Of a stretch of 64,000 nucleotides of DNA, positions 23,509 to 35,341 are shown piece by piece. Location of the stretch: the NCBI GenBank assembly GCA_033439265.1, contig JAVTVX010000009.1:11807109-11871108 (forward strand), in the 5' to 3' direction. The first letter of the stretch is position 1, and each line of letters begins with the position of its first letter. The notes beneath the pieces were generated by a model. That model was not told the origin of the DNA and did not search any database. It saw only the letters and a list, made by a program, of their open reading frames with translations. The translations under genes and the position numbers were made by a program. Origin of the DNA: Dillenia suffruticosa (taxonomy: Eukaryota; Streptophyta; Magnoliopsida; Dilleniales; Dilleniaceae).

Positions 23509-26178
23509 TTTTGATTTAGTAAATTTGATGAAAAAGGTTGTCGATCCCATGAGAACTAAATGTTCGGATTAATGTTGATTTATTCTAATTACCTAACTTT
23601 ATTATTCAATGTTGATTTTGAAATTAAAATAATAACTAAACTTTAACTTTAAAAACTCTATTTAAAATCAAATAAACAAAATGATAATTAAGAAATTAGA
23701 ATTAACTAAAAATAATAAGCAAATAAAGATTAAACACTAAAATTAATTAACTATGAAATTAAAAGAAAGAAAAAAGTACTAAGAATAACCTAAAACTATT
23801 AAAAAATTCTAAAATTCTAAAATACTAATAAGAGATAAAAATAAGTTATTTTTGCTTTTACTAAAACTAAAACTATAACTATTAAATTAAAGTTCTAATG
23901 AAATTAATTGTAAAATAAAACCTAAAAGTTAAAATCAATATTATATTGAAATTAAATTGAGAATAATTAAATCAATGTAAGACAGGAAAAAAAAACTCAA
24001 AAACCAAACCAGTATCTAATTTGAAATCAAAATCAAAGAAAATCCCAAACAAAGTAGTAATCAAAGAATTCGATGATGGCATATGTTGATGGCACTCAAG
24101 TTTGATGACGTCTTCCTCGATGATGGTAACAGACGACTACAAGCCCAACCAACCACTAACAACAGATGCACTAGAAAACAGAGTATCAGCGACGAAAAAT
24201 TAGCGATAAAAAATTCCATTGTAAATAATGACAGATTAACGTCAGATATTACAAAATAAAAAATGTAAAAATTACCAAAAGATTAGTGACAGAAATTAGA
24301 GACGAAAAAATTTCTATCGCTAATCGGTTGCAATCGGATGAAATAATGTTACTTAGTGAAGGATTAGCGATGGAAATTAGTGACAGATTTTTTTTCTGTC
24401 ACTAATCCGTTGGAATACTAGTCTAGGGTAAAAAAATAAAAGAAAAAATAAACTATGTAAAACTATTAACAACGGATTAAGAACATAATTTTTAGTGATG
24501 GAAAATATCCATCGCTAATTTTAGAAACTATATATAACTATCAGTGACAGATCAATAATGGAAATTACAGTGACGGAAAATTTCCGTCACTAATCTTTCG
24601 CTAAATAATTTTTTTAATTAGCATTTTATATTTTATTTTATTTTATTATTTTATATTAACAATTCATATTTATTATTTTATAATATTTTAATTTAGCATT
24701 TTATTTTATTTTTTAAAAGAATAATATTATTTTATTTTTTAAATCTTTTATTATTTTATTTTAAGTTATCACTTTATTATTTAATTATTTTAGAAAAAAT
24801 TAGCATTTTATATTATTTTATTATTCTTAAAAAAATGTGAGAGTAAGATAACAAATAAAAAAAAAAGATGATCATAAATGTTATTGTGACATATTGGTTG
24901 TCATAACTCAAACTCTCGTTGCATGCCCAGGTTCGAGTTCGTGTGATAACAGTTTTTGAAAGAAAAAAAAAAAAAGAAGGCAAGGTGGGTGCGAGCATAT
25001 ACGCGGGGGCCAACGGGTGTTGGCAGATTAAGCTATTAGCAATGAAAATATTTCATCACTAATAGTTTGATATATTGTTTGAAATCAGCGACGGATTAGT
25101 GATGAAAAATATTTCGTCGCTAATTCGTTAGAAAATTTAGTGACGAATGGTCTTCCATCACTAATATTTAACGAAGAGACTTTCAGCGACAAAATTAATG
25201 ATGGAAAATTTAACTTTTGTCGCTAATACTCATTAGCGATGGAATTTTTTCTATCAGGGACAAAAATCCGTCACTGATACCTTATTTTCTAGTAGTGATG
25301 GTGCTAATGAATCTATGGTGGCAAAACAGCTAAAATCAAGAAGTGGACACATGGTGATCGAAGTGGTAATCAAATTGATAAAGACTAAAATTGAACTCGG
25401 GCAGAATTGAAACTATAGGCAGTATATTGAAATTTGGACGACAAAGAAATGTACAATCTCTATGTGTTGTAATCAAATAGTGTTGTAGTCAGAAAGTGTG
25501 GTAAAGAGAATGAAAGACTTAAAGAGTCTGATCCTGTGTAATCTCTATATGCTATATGTAGAGTATAGAGTAATGTGTGCACATATCTAGCGGGTTGCTT
25601 TTGTATAGTATATATAGTCTTCTATATGTTGAGAGGCATAGAAACCCTACTTACCTTATAAAGAGATAGTTGGAGATCTTCTGAGATTGTAGGAATCATA
25701 GTCATAGACTCTCTATAGATTCGAAATCCTTTAAAGTAGGAAAGTTCTAGTTGTTGTCAAAGAATTCAAAAGAGTCCTAATTATTAGGAGATTTACTTCT
25801 TTATCGAGTAAGATCACAATAAATTTGTATCGGATTAAGAAAGATTTAAATTTGTTAAAGATTTCCTTCCTTATTGGATAATCACGACTTTGACATATTG
25901 CGTAATGGAAATTACTTCTACAATGACCAAAGGGACTAAGTGGTTAGGAGGCCGAGAGGTTGAAGGGTTGTCTAAGCAAAATGTACCGAGAGAGAATGAC
26001 CAGACTATGTGTAGAAAGAAATAAGTCAGTGATCGAGAGATCATTTCACGAGAGCATTGGATAAAGAGAGAAAGAGAGAGACTTCAACCAAACAAAGACC
26101 AAAAGTCATAGTGTTTAATGAAAGACCGCTTAGTGGTTTGTAAGCTTTATGATTATGGGCCTTTTAGACCATGTATCA
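23509..26178 (-). repeat. 5' LTR of the Tat-like relic, with CACTA copy 2 inside
   Basis: On the minus strand it starts at about 26178 (TGATACATGGTCTAAAAGG) and ends before the primer site at 23508. Without the CACTA insertion it is about 1.5 kb. A TATA-like ACTATATATACTATAC lies at about 25600-25615 (minus), followed by a CT-rich leader. The left boundary is fairly sure, the right boundary less so. Confidence 0.55.
24169..25297. mobile_element. CACTA transposon, non-autonomous, copy 2
   Basis: Starts CACTAGAAAACAGAGTATCA and ends with the inverse of CACTACTAGAAAATAAGG followed by 'TATCAGTGACGG', an imperfect inverted repeat of about 28 bp. It is flanked by the 3-bp duplication ATG (24166-24168 and 25298-25300). 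It is 1.13 kb with no coding sequence. The arms carry GCGACGGA/GTGACGGA-type repeats. The core has a B-box GGTTCGAGTTC (24930-24940), an A-box-like segment 44 bases upstream, an A-run, and a GC-rich block (about 24980-25020). It is inserted in the Tat-like LTR. Confidence 0.93.
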
Positions 26179-27290
26179 TTAGTAATGACAATTGAAAGTG
26201 TTATTGAGAGTTAAAAAGGAAAATGAGGGTAAACGAACAAGATAGTGCAATTGAAGAATTTGATGGCAATTTGAATAGAAACACAAATTGAAAATGGTGA
26301 ATTGAAAATAACTAGCAGTGATTGAAGATGAAAATGAAAAAGTAAGAGAAAAATTAAACTGTTGAAGGAAAAAGGAATTGGTTGCTATCACCAACAAAAG
26401 ACACTTGTTGCCCATTGCTCTGCTTATAATATGCATGAATCTACCATGGATTACAAGAGCTTCCTTTTCCAATTTAATTCAAATTCTAACTGTTTTCTTT
26501 CAAACTAAATTGGGTTTTTAAATCCTTTCTTTCCTTATTTACAAATGCCCTGTTCTCGTTCGACTACGCAAAGAAGAGCTTTGAATGGTGTATGTTTGAT
26601 TGCAAGCTTCATTTGGGAATAAGCTTGAATTTGCTAGCTTAAGCTTAAGGTTGGCCTAGGTTTGAGAATAGGATTAAATGTAGATTTGGACCAATTGGGC
26701 CTAATTGAGAATGGACTCAAACTCTTCAGCCAACCTTGATAATTAATGTAATTACCTTCTATGTTCATTAGTTTCAATGAACTTTTTACTCAACTTCCAA
26801 TATGAAACCCCTTTTTCTCAAAACAAGAAAGTCATATATCTTAATTTTATCTTTCCAAGACAATTTGAATCAAGCTGGTTGAATTTTTTTTACTCAAAGT
26901 ATGAATTCTTTCTAAGGCAACTCCAATAGCATTTCCTTAATCATGTCCTAATTTGAATCATCTTTTACCTTTTTATAGGCAAAATCTAAACGAGCAATGA
27001 ATTAGAGATTTGTTACTAAATCTTCAAACTTTTCAACACACTCTAAGTCACTTCACACTAATAGTTATAGCTCAAGTTATTATTTTCCAAAATGTTCAAA
27101 TTTTGCCCTTCGATGCATGTTCCCCTGACTTTTGGACTCGATCATTAATTTCTACTCCATATCAATTCTTAAAGCAATATTATATTGTCCGAATAGAAAA
27201 TTTAGCGAATCTTACCCAAAACATATGAGAAGTCTTAAAATTGAAGTCCAAATATATGTATAAAATGAACTAATCACTCACCAACCTTGT
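26179..27290. other. No recognised gene
   Basis: AT-rich sequence to the right of the Tat-like LTR. The minus frame at 26472-26179 (97 codons) and the plus frame at 27010-27228 have no motif I recognise. The sequence towards 27290 may still belong to the neighbouring gypsy relic. Confidence 0.4.
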
Positions 27291-27299
27291 TCCAACACA

Positions 27300-28740
27300 A
27301 AGTAGTCCTACATTAGTGGCTGTACAAAGCCTCAAATGGAGTTATCTCAATAATTGAGTAGTAGCTATTGTTATAGGCAAACTTAATCAACATTAGAACC
27401 TTTTCCTAACTATGCTTGAGGTCAAGCAAACTTCATGAGTATATTCATAACTACGCAAATAGCATATGAGAGTCGTTGATAAACTTAATACAAAATCCAT
27501 AGTGATGTACTCCTACTTCAACTAAGGGATCTCAAGTGGCTCAAGCAAACTAGCCGGCCCTCTGAGGCTCGACTCTTATTTGTTGACATGCCAAGCAGGA
27601 TGAATGGAAAAGGCTGAATTATGCTCCTCCTAAAGGATCAAATATCTAAAACCTTGTCTCCTGAACCATCACTCGACTCTTGTACTTAATCACAATTGGA
27701 GTTAAACTAAAGTAAGTTCCCCCTTTGGAAAGCACTTGATCTTATCAAGCAAGGTTAGTCTAAGAACAAATTTGGTGAGAAAATACCCTTGGTCAGTCAC
27801 CTTTGCATCAAAACTCAACCAGTCAAAATAGGATAGCAAATAACAACCACTCAATCTCAAAGCAATCATAGAAGCAACTAACATGTGACTAAGAGAATTT
27901 ACAACTGTATTTGCATGACATGGATGAAAGGAAAATCAAAATTGACCCTTAGACTCAAATCATAATCTTTAAACAATTCAAGTCATTACCTTTACATTAA
28001 ATTAAGCTTCCTCTGCATGAACATGCACTCAAAGTTCTGATGGTTGGTAAAGATCTCAAAACACTCGCCAAAAAAGTAAAGCCTCGAAATCATGAGTGCA
28101 AACACAATAACAACCAACTCAAGATTATTTGTGGGGTAGTTACTATCATGTGGCTTCAGCTGTCTTTAAGCATAAGCAATTACTTGGCCAACCTATATCA
28201 AAACACAACCTAAGCTCATCCTCAAAATATCACTATAGATCATATAACATAATTCTGGCACTGAAAAAGCTAAGGCCAATGCGATGACAAGCTTCTCTTT
28301 TAATGTCTAAGTCCCAAACAAATGGAATCATTTTATTTGTCAATCGATAAAGTGATCCAAAAATCAAAGAGACGCCCTCAACAAACCATTTATAATACCC
28401 ATCCAATCCAAGAAAATTGAACACCTCTATAACATTGGTTGGCCTTGAGCAATCCACAATGGCCGCAATCTTCTTTAAATCCACTAATAACTTATCACTT
28501 GACGCAACATGTCCAATAGTAAGGGGAATATTGTCACCTAACTATTTCACTGAAAGGATCATAGACATCATTATGTTTGAGCTCCAAAATGTCTTTGGAC
28601 ATCTTACCCTTTCTACCAAATGTGGCCTACACATTTTGCTTTGAAGACTTGACTCACAAGTCGGAATGGGTTCAGAACCCAATGGAACCAATGATCCAAT
28701 TTTTTCAACTTATGGACTCTATTTTCTGTAACATGTCCCA
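27300..28740 (-). mobile_element. Ty3/gypsy pol relic (RT - RNase H - integrase)
   Basis: Minus strand, read right to left. The end of RT is at 28484-28233 ('VDLKKIAAIVDCSRPTNV', then 'FLGLDGYYKWFVEG', then 'PFVWD'). RNase H is at about 28200-27900 ('IAYASRQLKPHD', 'LYFFGECFEIFTNHQNFE'). An integrase block is at about 27560-27320 ('FAYNNSYYSIIEITPFEALY'). This order and these blocks are those of Ty3/gypsy pol. It is broken in many places and no LTR was found for it. Confidence 0.85.
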
Positions 28741-30086
28741 GCATAAGGAGATATAGTTGCTTTAAATTAGGATTGCATAAAATTATCACTTTTTAATCTT
28801 AGGACTTGCTTTATTTGTACTATTCAGGTAATATACACATTCATCACATGCACAATGCAAAGTAGATTATCAAAATAATAAATTTTTCAAACATTTTTAA
28901 TAAATAATAGTGAGTAACCTCATTTAGTCAAACCAAAAATTGAAATAATGTTTCCAAAATCATTTAGCAAATAAATGACATAATCGTTAGATATATTGAG
29001 ATTGATTCCAAAGTCTCAACTACAACTCTTGCTCTATTTCTAACCTTCAGAATCACCTCTTCCTCCAACATCCTTCTTTGAGGACTTACTACTTAATGAA
29101 GCACAAATATGTGATATCACGCAAATATACCATAGTAGTAAATAAACTATTTGAACATTTGGAATCTATGTAACAAGAAACTAACATACTTTCCAAAGTT
29201 TATCTAATCCCTTTGCCTTACCCATCAGGAACTCCATGTATCCAAGGGAGTTTCTCTTCCAATATCTACTAGTAGTTAACTCCAATCCCATCAAACTTGA
29301 AATCATTATGAACCTTAGGTATATCTATTCTTGGTTTTTAACTCATTCAAGACATCTCATGCCTTTTGACATTTAACTAGATATTTTGTTAAATCATCAA
29401 ACCACCCCTATTTAAGCAAAACTGATCATTAATATCTAAAAATCCTAATTACAATGCTTTAATAGGGAGCTAGGGTTTTGTTTATAAAATAAATCTTTCT
29501 AGACAATATTATTTGGTTGAAAGATTTGTTTGTTTCTTAGTTCTCTCTTTGATTAATATAGAACATACATACATCAGACATATAGAGAGGTAATACATTA
29601 AGAAAATATAGTAAACAAGCCAACATTTATTTCTGATAGTATGAAAACAATTAACTCTTACAATTTCTAAGATTTATATATTTGAAAAACTATTTTCCTT
29701 CTAAATATCTCATATTTATTATGAAATCTTATTTCATAATTTTCATGTATTTGATTGATATTAATTTTGAAAATTTTGGTAAGTTTCTAAAATTAATTCA
29801 ATTTTAGAATTTATAAAATTTGTTTGTTCACAAACCTTAATTTGTATGTGACATTCTCATGTACAAATTGATCAAGATTTTAGCTTTTAAAAAACTTGTT
29901 TTCATCATTTTTGTTGAAATTTTCACATTCAAGACTAAACAATTTTAGTGACCCTTGAATGTTTTTGAACAAATTCAAGCAACCCATGCAAGAATATGCA
30001 TGAATGACAACTCATGAACATTTAATTAAGTACATGTGGTTTGATTAAAATCAATTAATAGTATGCTTAGGATGTTCTAATAATAT
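28741..30086. other. No recognised gene
   Basis: AT-rich sequence with no convincing coding region. It may hold further worn retroelement sequence, but nothing could be assigned. Confidence 0.4.
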
Positions 30087-32090
30087 TGTTAGCATATTTA
30101 TAGATTTTGATAATAAGCAAAACATGACTAGTTTGATTAAGAAAAGAATTTGGAGATAAACATGATTAGAATGATTAAGGAAAAAATTTGGACCATAAGA
30201 AGTAGTCGATTCACAAGAAGAAAAAGATAATGATTTATATGGACAAAATGCATAAAGTTAATCGACATAAATTTTAATGGTTTATATCATTAAATAACAA
30301 GATCACGATAAAGTGAAATAATCCATTACTGATAGCGAATAATGGTTCTACTCAAAAATATGTATTTTTGAATAAAAAATGGTAGTATTTATTCCCCACA
30401 TATCAATTAGATTAAAACATATTTTTCTGGAATTTTTCTAAATCATGAACCCTACTTACAAAACTCATCCAAAGTGAAACTGAAAATCAAAATTGTAATT
30501 TTGTTTTCTGAAGGGAAAATTGAATTTTTATCATTAAGAAATTAGATTTTGAAACTATTTTTATTAAATTCAAATGGGGATATTTTCTCATTTACAAGTA
30601 ATATCTTAAATAAATGGAAATATAAAATGTCAAGTGTAAAATGTAGATATTTACTTAAATAATTATTACAGAATAAATAAGGTCAAAACTAAGTCCCGTC
30701 GACCTGCTAGCCCATCCGATCGACCCATGCTCCTAACAGATCAACCATTACCCTTGTCCAGCCGACCTGCCAAGCTCCAACAACCGACCTGAACCTTTAT
30801 CTTGGTCAACCCAGCAAGTAAGCAGCCGACCCATCCCTTTTATATGATCAACCCACCAAAGGCCCTTGGTTGACCTAGCAAGTAGTCACTTCCTCTTCTA
30901 ATATTGATTGATCTTCTTTCTCCTATGGTCAACCCGCTATTCTCCTTTGGTCAACCTACCGGACAAAGGTCGACCCATACCTTCCTCGGCTAACCCAATT
31001 AGTCAACCTCGTGTCCACAAAGGTTAACCAATATGTTCTCAAGTTCACTCTCTTACTCATAATGATGACAAGTACCTTGACCATATGTATTGACTCCTCA
31101 AAATTAGATTATTTCGAAAATCTTTTGACTAATCAAAATCTAATGACCTGTAAGCTTAGCAAGTTGGCCAAACACAACTTCAGGTTTATCAAAGCACATA
31201 TAGATAAACCCAAACTTCACATAGATCAACTCATACTATCAATGGTTGAAAACTATTTAAATTTGAGTCAACCTGCCATACATTCCAGCCAACCTATAGA
31301 TACTTAAGTTATTTGTTTGAACTAACAGTCTATTAGCAGGAAGAGCATTTCAAAATTTGTAAGACAAGAATTGCCCATCAAAAAGAAGTAAAGAAGTCGG
31401 TTATTGGTTTAATACAACAATGGGCAAAAGTATTTAATGAGAGCAGCCAAAAACATTTAATGAGGTTGGTGAAAAGTATTAATAACAAATATTCAAATTC
31501 ATCTACCAGCTCAATGGCTCTCTTCAAGAGTTATATATACAGAAGTTAAGAAGGAATTAAGATATGGTTGCAAAATTGAATGAACTTACAACGAATGCAT
31601 TAAAACACATACTCTATTTTTCTACTTCTTGATTAATTCTGTATGTATTTGTTTCTGTGCATAGTTGTGTTACTTCTGAGGATTTAGCCTCACATTCTAT
31701 AACATTTTACTTCTTTTGTATTCGAAAGAGTTAAAAGACCATGAGGGTTTCTCAATCTAGGGTTTAGAGAGAGTAAGTATTTCAAATAAAAATACTTTTA
31801 AAGGTCTCACTTTCACCTAGGAAGCAAGTGGCTTGTAATATTTGAGAAAATAGTGAAAAATCCAAAAGAATGGCTGAGAGTGGATGTACAACGGGTTTCA
31901 ACCACTATAAAAATCTTGTGTGCTCTATCAGATGCTCTTCCTACATTCTTATTTTCCTTCAGTGCTCTGTTTCTCTATCATTCTTCAACTCCTTCATTTT
32001 ATCTATACTCTCATCAAACTATAAAATTTTATAAATCATTGATAAAATACTATAAAACTTATTCACTCCCACTAAGTTATATTTCAAACA
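30087..32090 (+). mobile_element. Sirevirus-like copia LTR, probably solo
   Basis: It starts TGTTAGCATATTTATAG followed by 'ATTTTGATAATAAGCAAAA', resembling the common Sirevirus LTR start ('TTTGATGATAACAAA'). It has a TATA-like GAGTTATATATACAG near 31530. The transcribed part has the typical phrases 'GATTTAGCCTCACATTC', 'GGGTTTCTCAATCTAGGG', 'GAGAGTGGATGTA' and 'AACCACTATAAAAATCTTG'. It ends near 32090 (ATTTCAAACA). No primer-binding site follows and no gag-pol is attached. Ends are approximate and no target duplication was found. Confidence 0.6.
30693..31018 (+). repeat. Spaced CGACC / GTCAACC motif cluster in the Sirevirus-like LTR
   Basis: Short motifs of the form (G/C)TCGACC(T/C)GC and GGTCAACCC recur more than a dozen times at 15-35-bp spacing, for example near 30698, 30719, 30770, 30786, 30822, 30880 and 30968. 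It lies in the presumed U3. Confidence 0.6.
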
Positions 32091-32994
32091 TGTTGGGTTA
32101 GCTAGGTTTAATAAGCTGACACATAAGTGATAAGTTTAAATTTTTCTAACATTAATTCTAAATTTGGTAAACTCATGTGTTCAATATAACGAATGAACCT
32201 AAGCAACATTATGAGTGGATTTAATAAACTCTAAGTCAATATATTAATCATAAAGAACATGGAGAACATATTCAAAAGTAATTGTTTCCACCCCAATTGA
32301 GCTCCCTAAAACTTTCTTGTAAGAACCACCTAGAGGGGGTGAATAAGTGGTTTAACACTTTTGAAACTTTCTGAGAATTTAAGACTTGAATGCACAGAGG
32401 AGAAAAAAGGGAAGAAGAAGAATTGACATATACTATTTATAATGGTTCCACCATCCCGATGTATATCCACTCTCAGACTCTATCTAGAATTTCCAATCTA
32501 CTATTTGATCCTCTAATAATACAACCAACTAGCTTCCCAAGGCCCAGTCAAACCTTTACATGTGTTGCTCCTGAACACTCATAGTAGACTTCATAGCTCT
32601 AGCAAACCTTCACACTAGATTTCACGGCTTTAGCAAACTCTAACTTATCTCTCACAGAGAATCGAATCCCAGATCAAGAAGACCCTCTCTTCTTGATCTA
32701 TTACAAGATTATGTGATAAAACAAATGTTACAACCTTAAGCCTTACTGCTCAGATAATGACTTCACAGCTCAAAATAAATACAACACTAAAGAATTAAAA
32801 GTCAAAAGACTAATGTTAATACACAACAACTGTATTCAATTTCTTCCGGAAAGTTATTTGGTCTTTAATAGTGGTTGTATTTATAGCCTCTCAAGATGTT
32901 CTAATCGTTGGAGCTCATTAATTGTTGAAACTAGCCATTCAAAGATGGTTGAAGGACATTAAATGCTCAAACAGCTTTTCTGGAGACTAGCTAC

Positions 32995-34105
32995 TTCTCA
33001 TGTGCTAGTCGACTATGCTTCTCTGTTAGTCGACTATAATTTCAATTTTGCCTTTGTTCCTCCATGAGTTAGTAGACTATTTCTTTCTTCATAGTCAACT
33101 TCTTATCAGGTTTACATTCTAAATAGTTACAAGCATTGGTACTCTAACTTTCAAGGATCGATACTCTCGCTGTGTTTCTTTTTGACTCCTTAGTTAGTCG
33201 AATGCCTCTATCCAGGATAGTCAACTATATCTATGTACTTGGTCAAATCTTGGACTTCTGTACATCATAGGATCAGTACTCACATGTTCAAAATTTGGTA
33301 CTCATCTTTTAAGACTTGCCTTAGTCGACTTCCTCACTTTAAGTAATCGACTGGCACTTCAACCTGCTTTGTTGTATATGCATGGTGCTAGTGTAGGTTG
33401 GCTCAGTACATGTGGCATAATGCTATAAGCATTGGCATGTGTCATGTGACATTCTGTGTTCAGTTCTAGGAGCAACAAGAGTTAACTTTTGCTTCTTGTG
33501 GTAGTCGACTTCCTTATGTTCAAAACATGAGAGTATCGATCCTTATTCAACCAAGGATCAGTACTTCACCTCTAGACCTAGAATTCTTCTAAGTCAAGAA
33601 GAGATGAGCCGACTATGGTAAAATAATTAGTTGACTAGGCCTTTTGCTTAATGCAAATATATGTATAGTGATGTGTAGTGGCCTTGTGCAATGCCTTGGT
33701 GGCATTTGGCTCTTGGCATGCTAATCCTCATGTCATGCTCATTCCATGCTCATGTTAGGCTAATGTTATGCTTGTGTAGTCCTGGTGCTAAGGCTCTGTC
33801 ATGCTAATGCAATGCATGTGTCATGTCAATGTAGCACATGTGCCATGCTAATGCAATGCTAATGTCAAGCCAATGTCATGCATGTGCAATGTGCTCATTG
33901 CTTAGTCTTTTCTAGATGTGTGAGTCGACTGCCACTCATATGCAAGTCGACTGACCAATTGTCTAAAGAGCTATTCTAAGTCTTTGGCCAACTGATGTCA
34001 ACACCTTAATCTTTGACTATCAATACTCACACATGTGCTCACTTAGATTTCTATGTTCTGAGTGGGTGAAATCGACTTGGGATATATCGTGAGTCGACTG
34101 TGTGG
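32995..34105. repeat. Scattered palindromic TAGTCGACTA-type motifs
   Basis: About fifteen exact or one-off copies of AGTCGACT occur over 1.1 kb (for example near 33008, 33023, 33194, 33323, 33504, 33923, 33945, 34093), with two more near 35056 and 35083. The motif is its own reverse complement. All lie in the presumed U3 of the minus-strand LTR. Confidence 0.7.
33690..33905. repeat. Degenerate CATGCTAATG / ATGTCATG array
   Basis: Short units such as 'tcatgctaatg', 'catgtgtcatg', 'caatgctaatgtc' are repeated many times, with a similar ATGTCATGGC-rich patch at 34130-34215. Both lie in the presumed U3 of the minus-strand LTR. Confidence 0.6.
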
Positions 34106-35341
34106 ACATAAGCTTTTGTGCCATGGGCACTATGTCTCATGTCATGGCTCATGTCATGGCATGATGTGGACTATGTCATGCCATGTGCCATAGCATGTGT
34201 CCTAAGCTATGGCGTGTCACACTCTTACGCTCATAAGTAATCTAGTTCATTTAAGGGAATTTTAATTTTTGGCTTCAAGCAATGTGCAACATTTATAAGG
34301 ATGATTCAATGGACAAATTTGATTAGACTTTCGTTAAAGTTTGCTTGAACAAGCAGATGACAAAAGAGTTGACGTTATATGCCATTAGATTGAGAATCAT
34401 ATAGCTTTGGGCAGTTATGAATATTTTGGAAATTTAACTTGAGCAATTATCAGATTATCCGAAATAGCTCATGAATACTAAAAATATTGAGATTTTATTG
34501 TGATTGGCCTGGACAATCAAACATAGGAGTTGGTCTAACATTATGTATATTTGTCAGGAAACACATGCAGCTCCAAGCACATCCAATCTTTTTGGAAAAA
34601 TAACTCTAGCGATCAATATATTATCAAAGATGCCCTATGTGAATATTGAAAATGTTAAGTTTTCATTTCCCTAGACAACATTCTTTGTCACCACTTGTAA
34701 TAAAGGAATAATTGCTCAGGCATAAATTAACTAGGGAGGTTACTTGGCATTCTTCAAGCAATCATTTAGGTTTGAATTTGGGCATAAGTGGACATTGAAT
34801 AAATGTCTTAGGCACATTCGATTGTTGTCTCAATGTATGTTATTTGGCAGTTCGCTCTTTACAATGGCATGTGATATGATTGATCACACTCTTAGTATCC
34901 TGTGCTTTTGCCCTATTGCCTAGATATGTATTCATTTTGAGATTCCTTCTTTCTAAGTTCAATTTGCCTATTATCATGGTGAGTCAACAGATGTTCTTTC
35001 ATGAGTCCACTGGCTTATCATTTTATCTAAACTTGGAAGCTTTTCTAAACTTAACGAGTCAACTAGTATTTAGGTGTAAGTCGACTACCATAGGTCTAAG
35101 TTTCATGTCTATTTCTGTCATCATTCCTAACTCATCATATTTTCCTCCAAATTAATTTCTTATTAATCCAACTTATTTTACTTATCATCAACCTTAGTCC
35201 TTGCTCATTACCACAGCCTAGTTTTGCTTTGTTCATTATAATCTAGTCCATCACTCAAGGACAAAGCACATTGAAGTAAGTTATCACTTCATAAAAGAAC
35301 AAAGCCAATTTTGCTCATCATCAAAACATATCTTGTCAACA

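Larger units (their letters stand above)
18345..26178 (-). mobile_element. Tat-like Ty3/gypsy relic, split by two CACTA transposons
   Basis: Minus strand. A 5' LTR (about 23509-26178 with a CACTA insertion inside), a primer-binding site, gag (about 23414-22581 and 20161-19300, split by another CACTA) and protease (19165-18890) are recognisable. RT, RNase H, integrase and the 3' LTR are not seen; the relic stops near the right LTR of the copia element. It is broken in many places. Confidence 0.75.
32318..35341 (-). mobile_element. Second Sirevirus-like LTR, opposite orientation, probably solo
   Basis: On the minus strand it starts at 35341 with TGTTGACAAGATATGTTTTG followed by ATGATGAGCAAAA. 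A TATA-like GGCTATAAATACAACC lies at about 32873-32888 (minus). It ends at 32318 with 'TTCACCCCCTCTAGGTGG' then TTCTTACA, a phrase often found at the end of such LTRs just before the primer site. No primer site follows, so it is probably a solo LTR. It is long (3 kb); part of 34250-35050 may be a separate insertion that I could not define. Confidence 0.55.
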
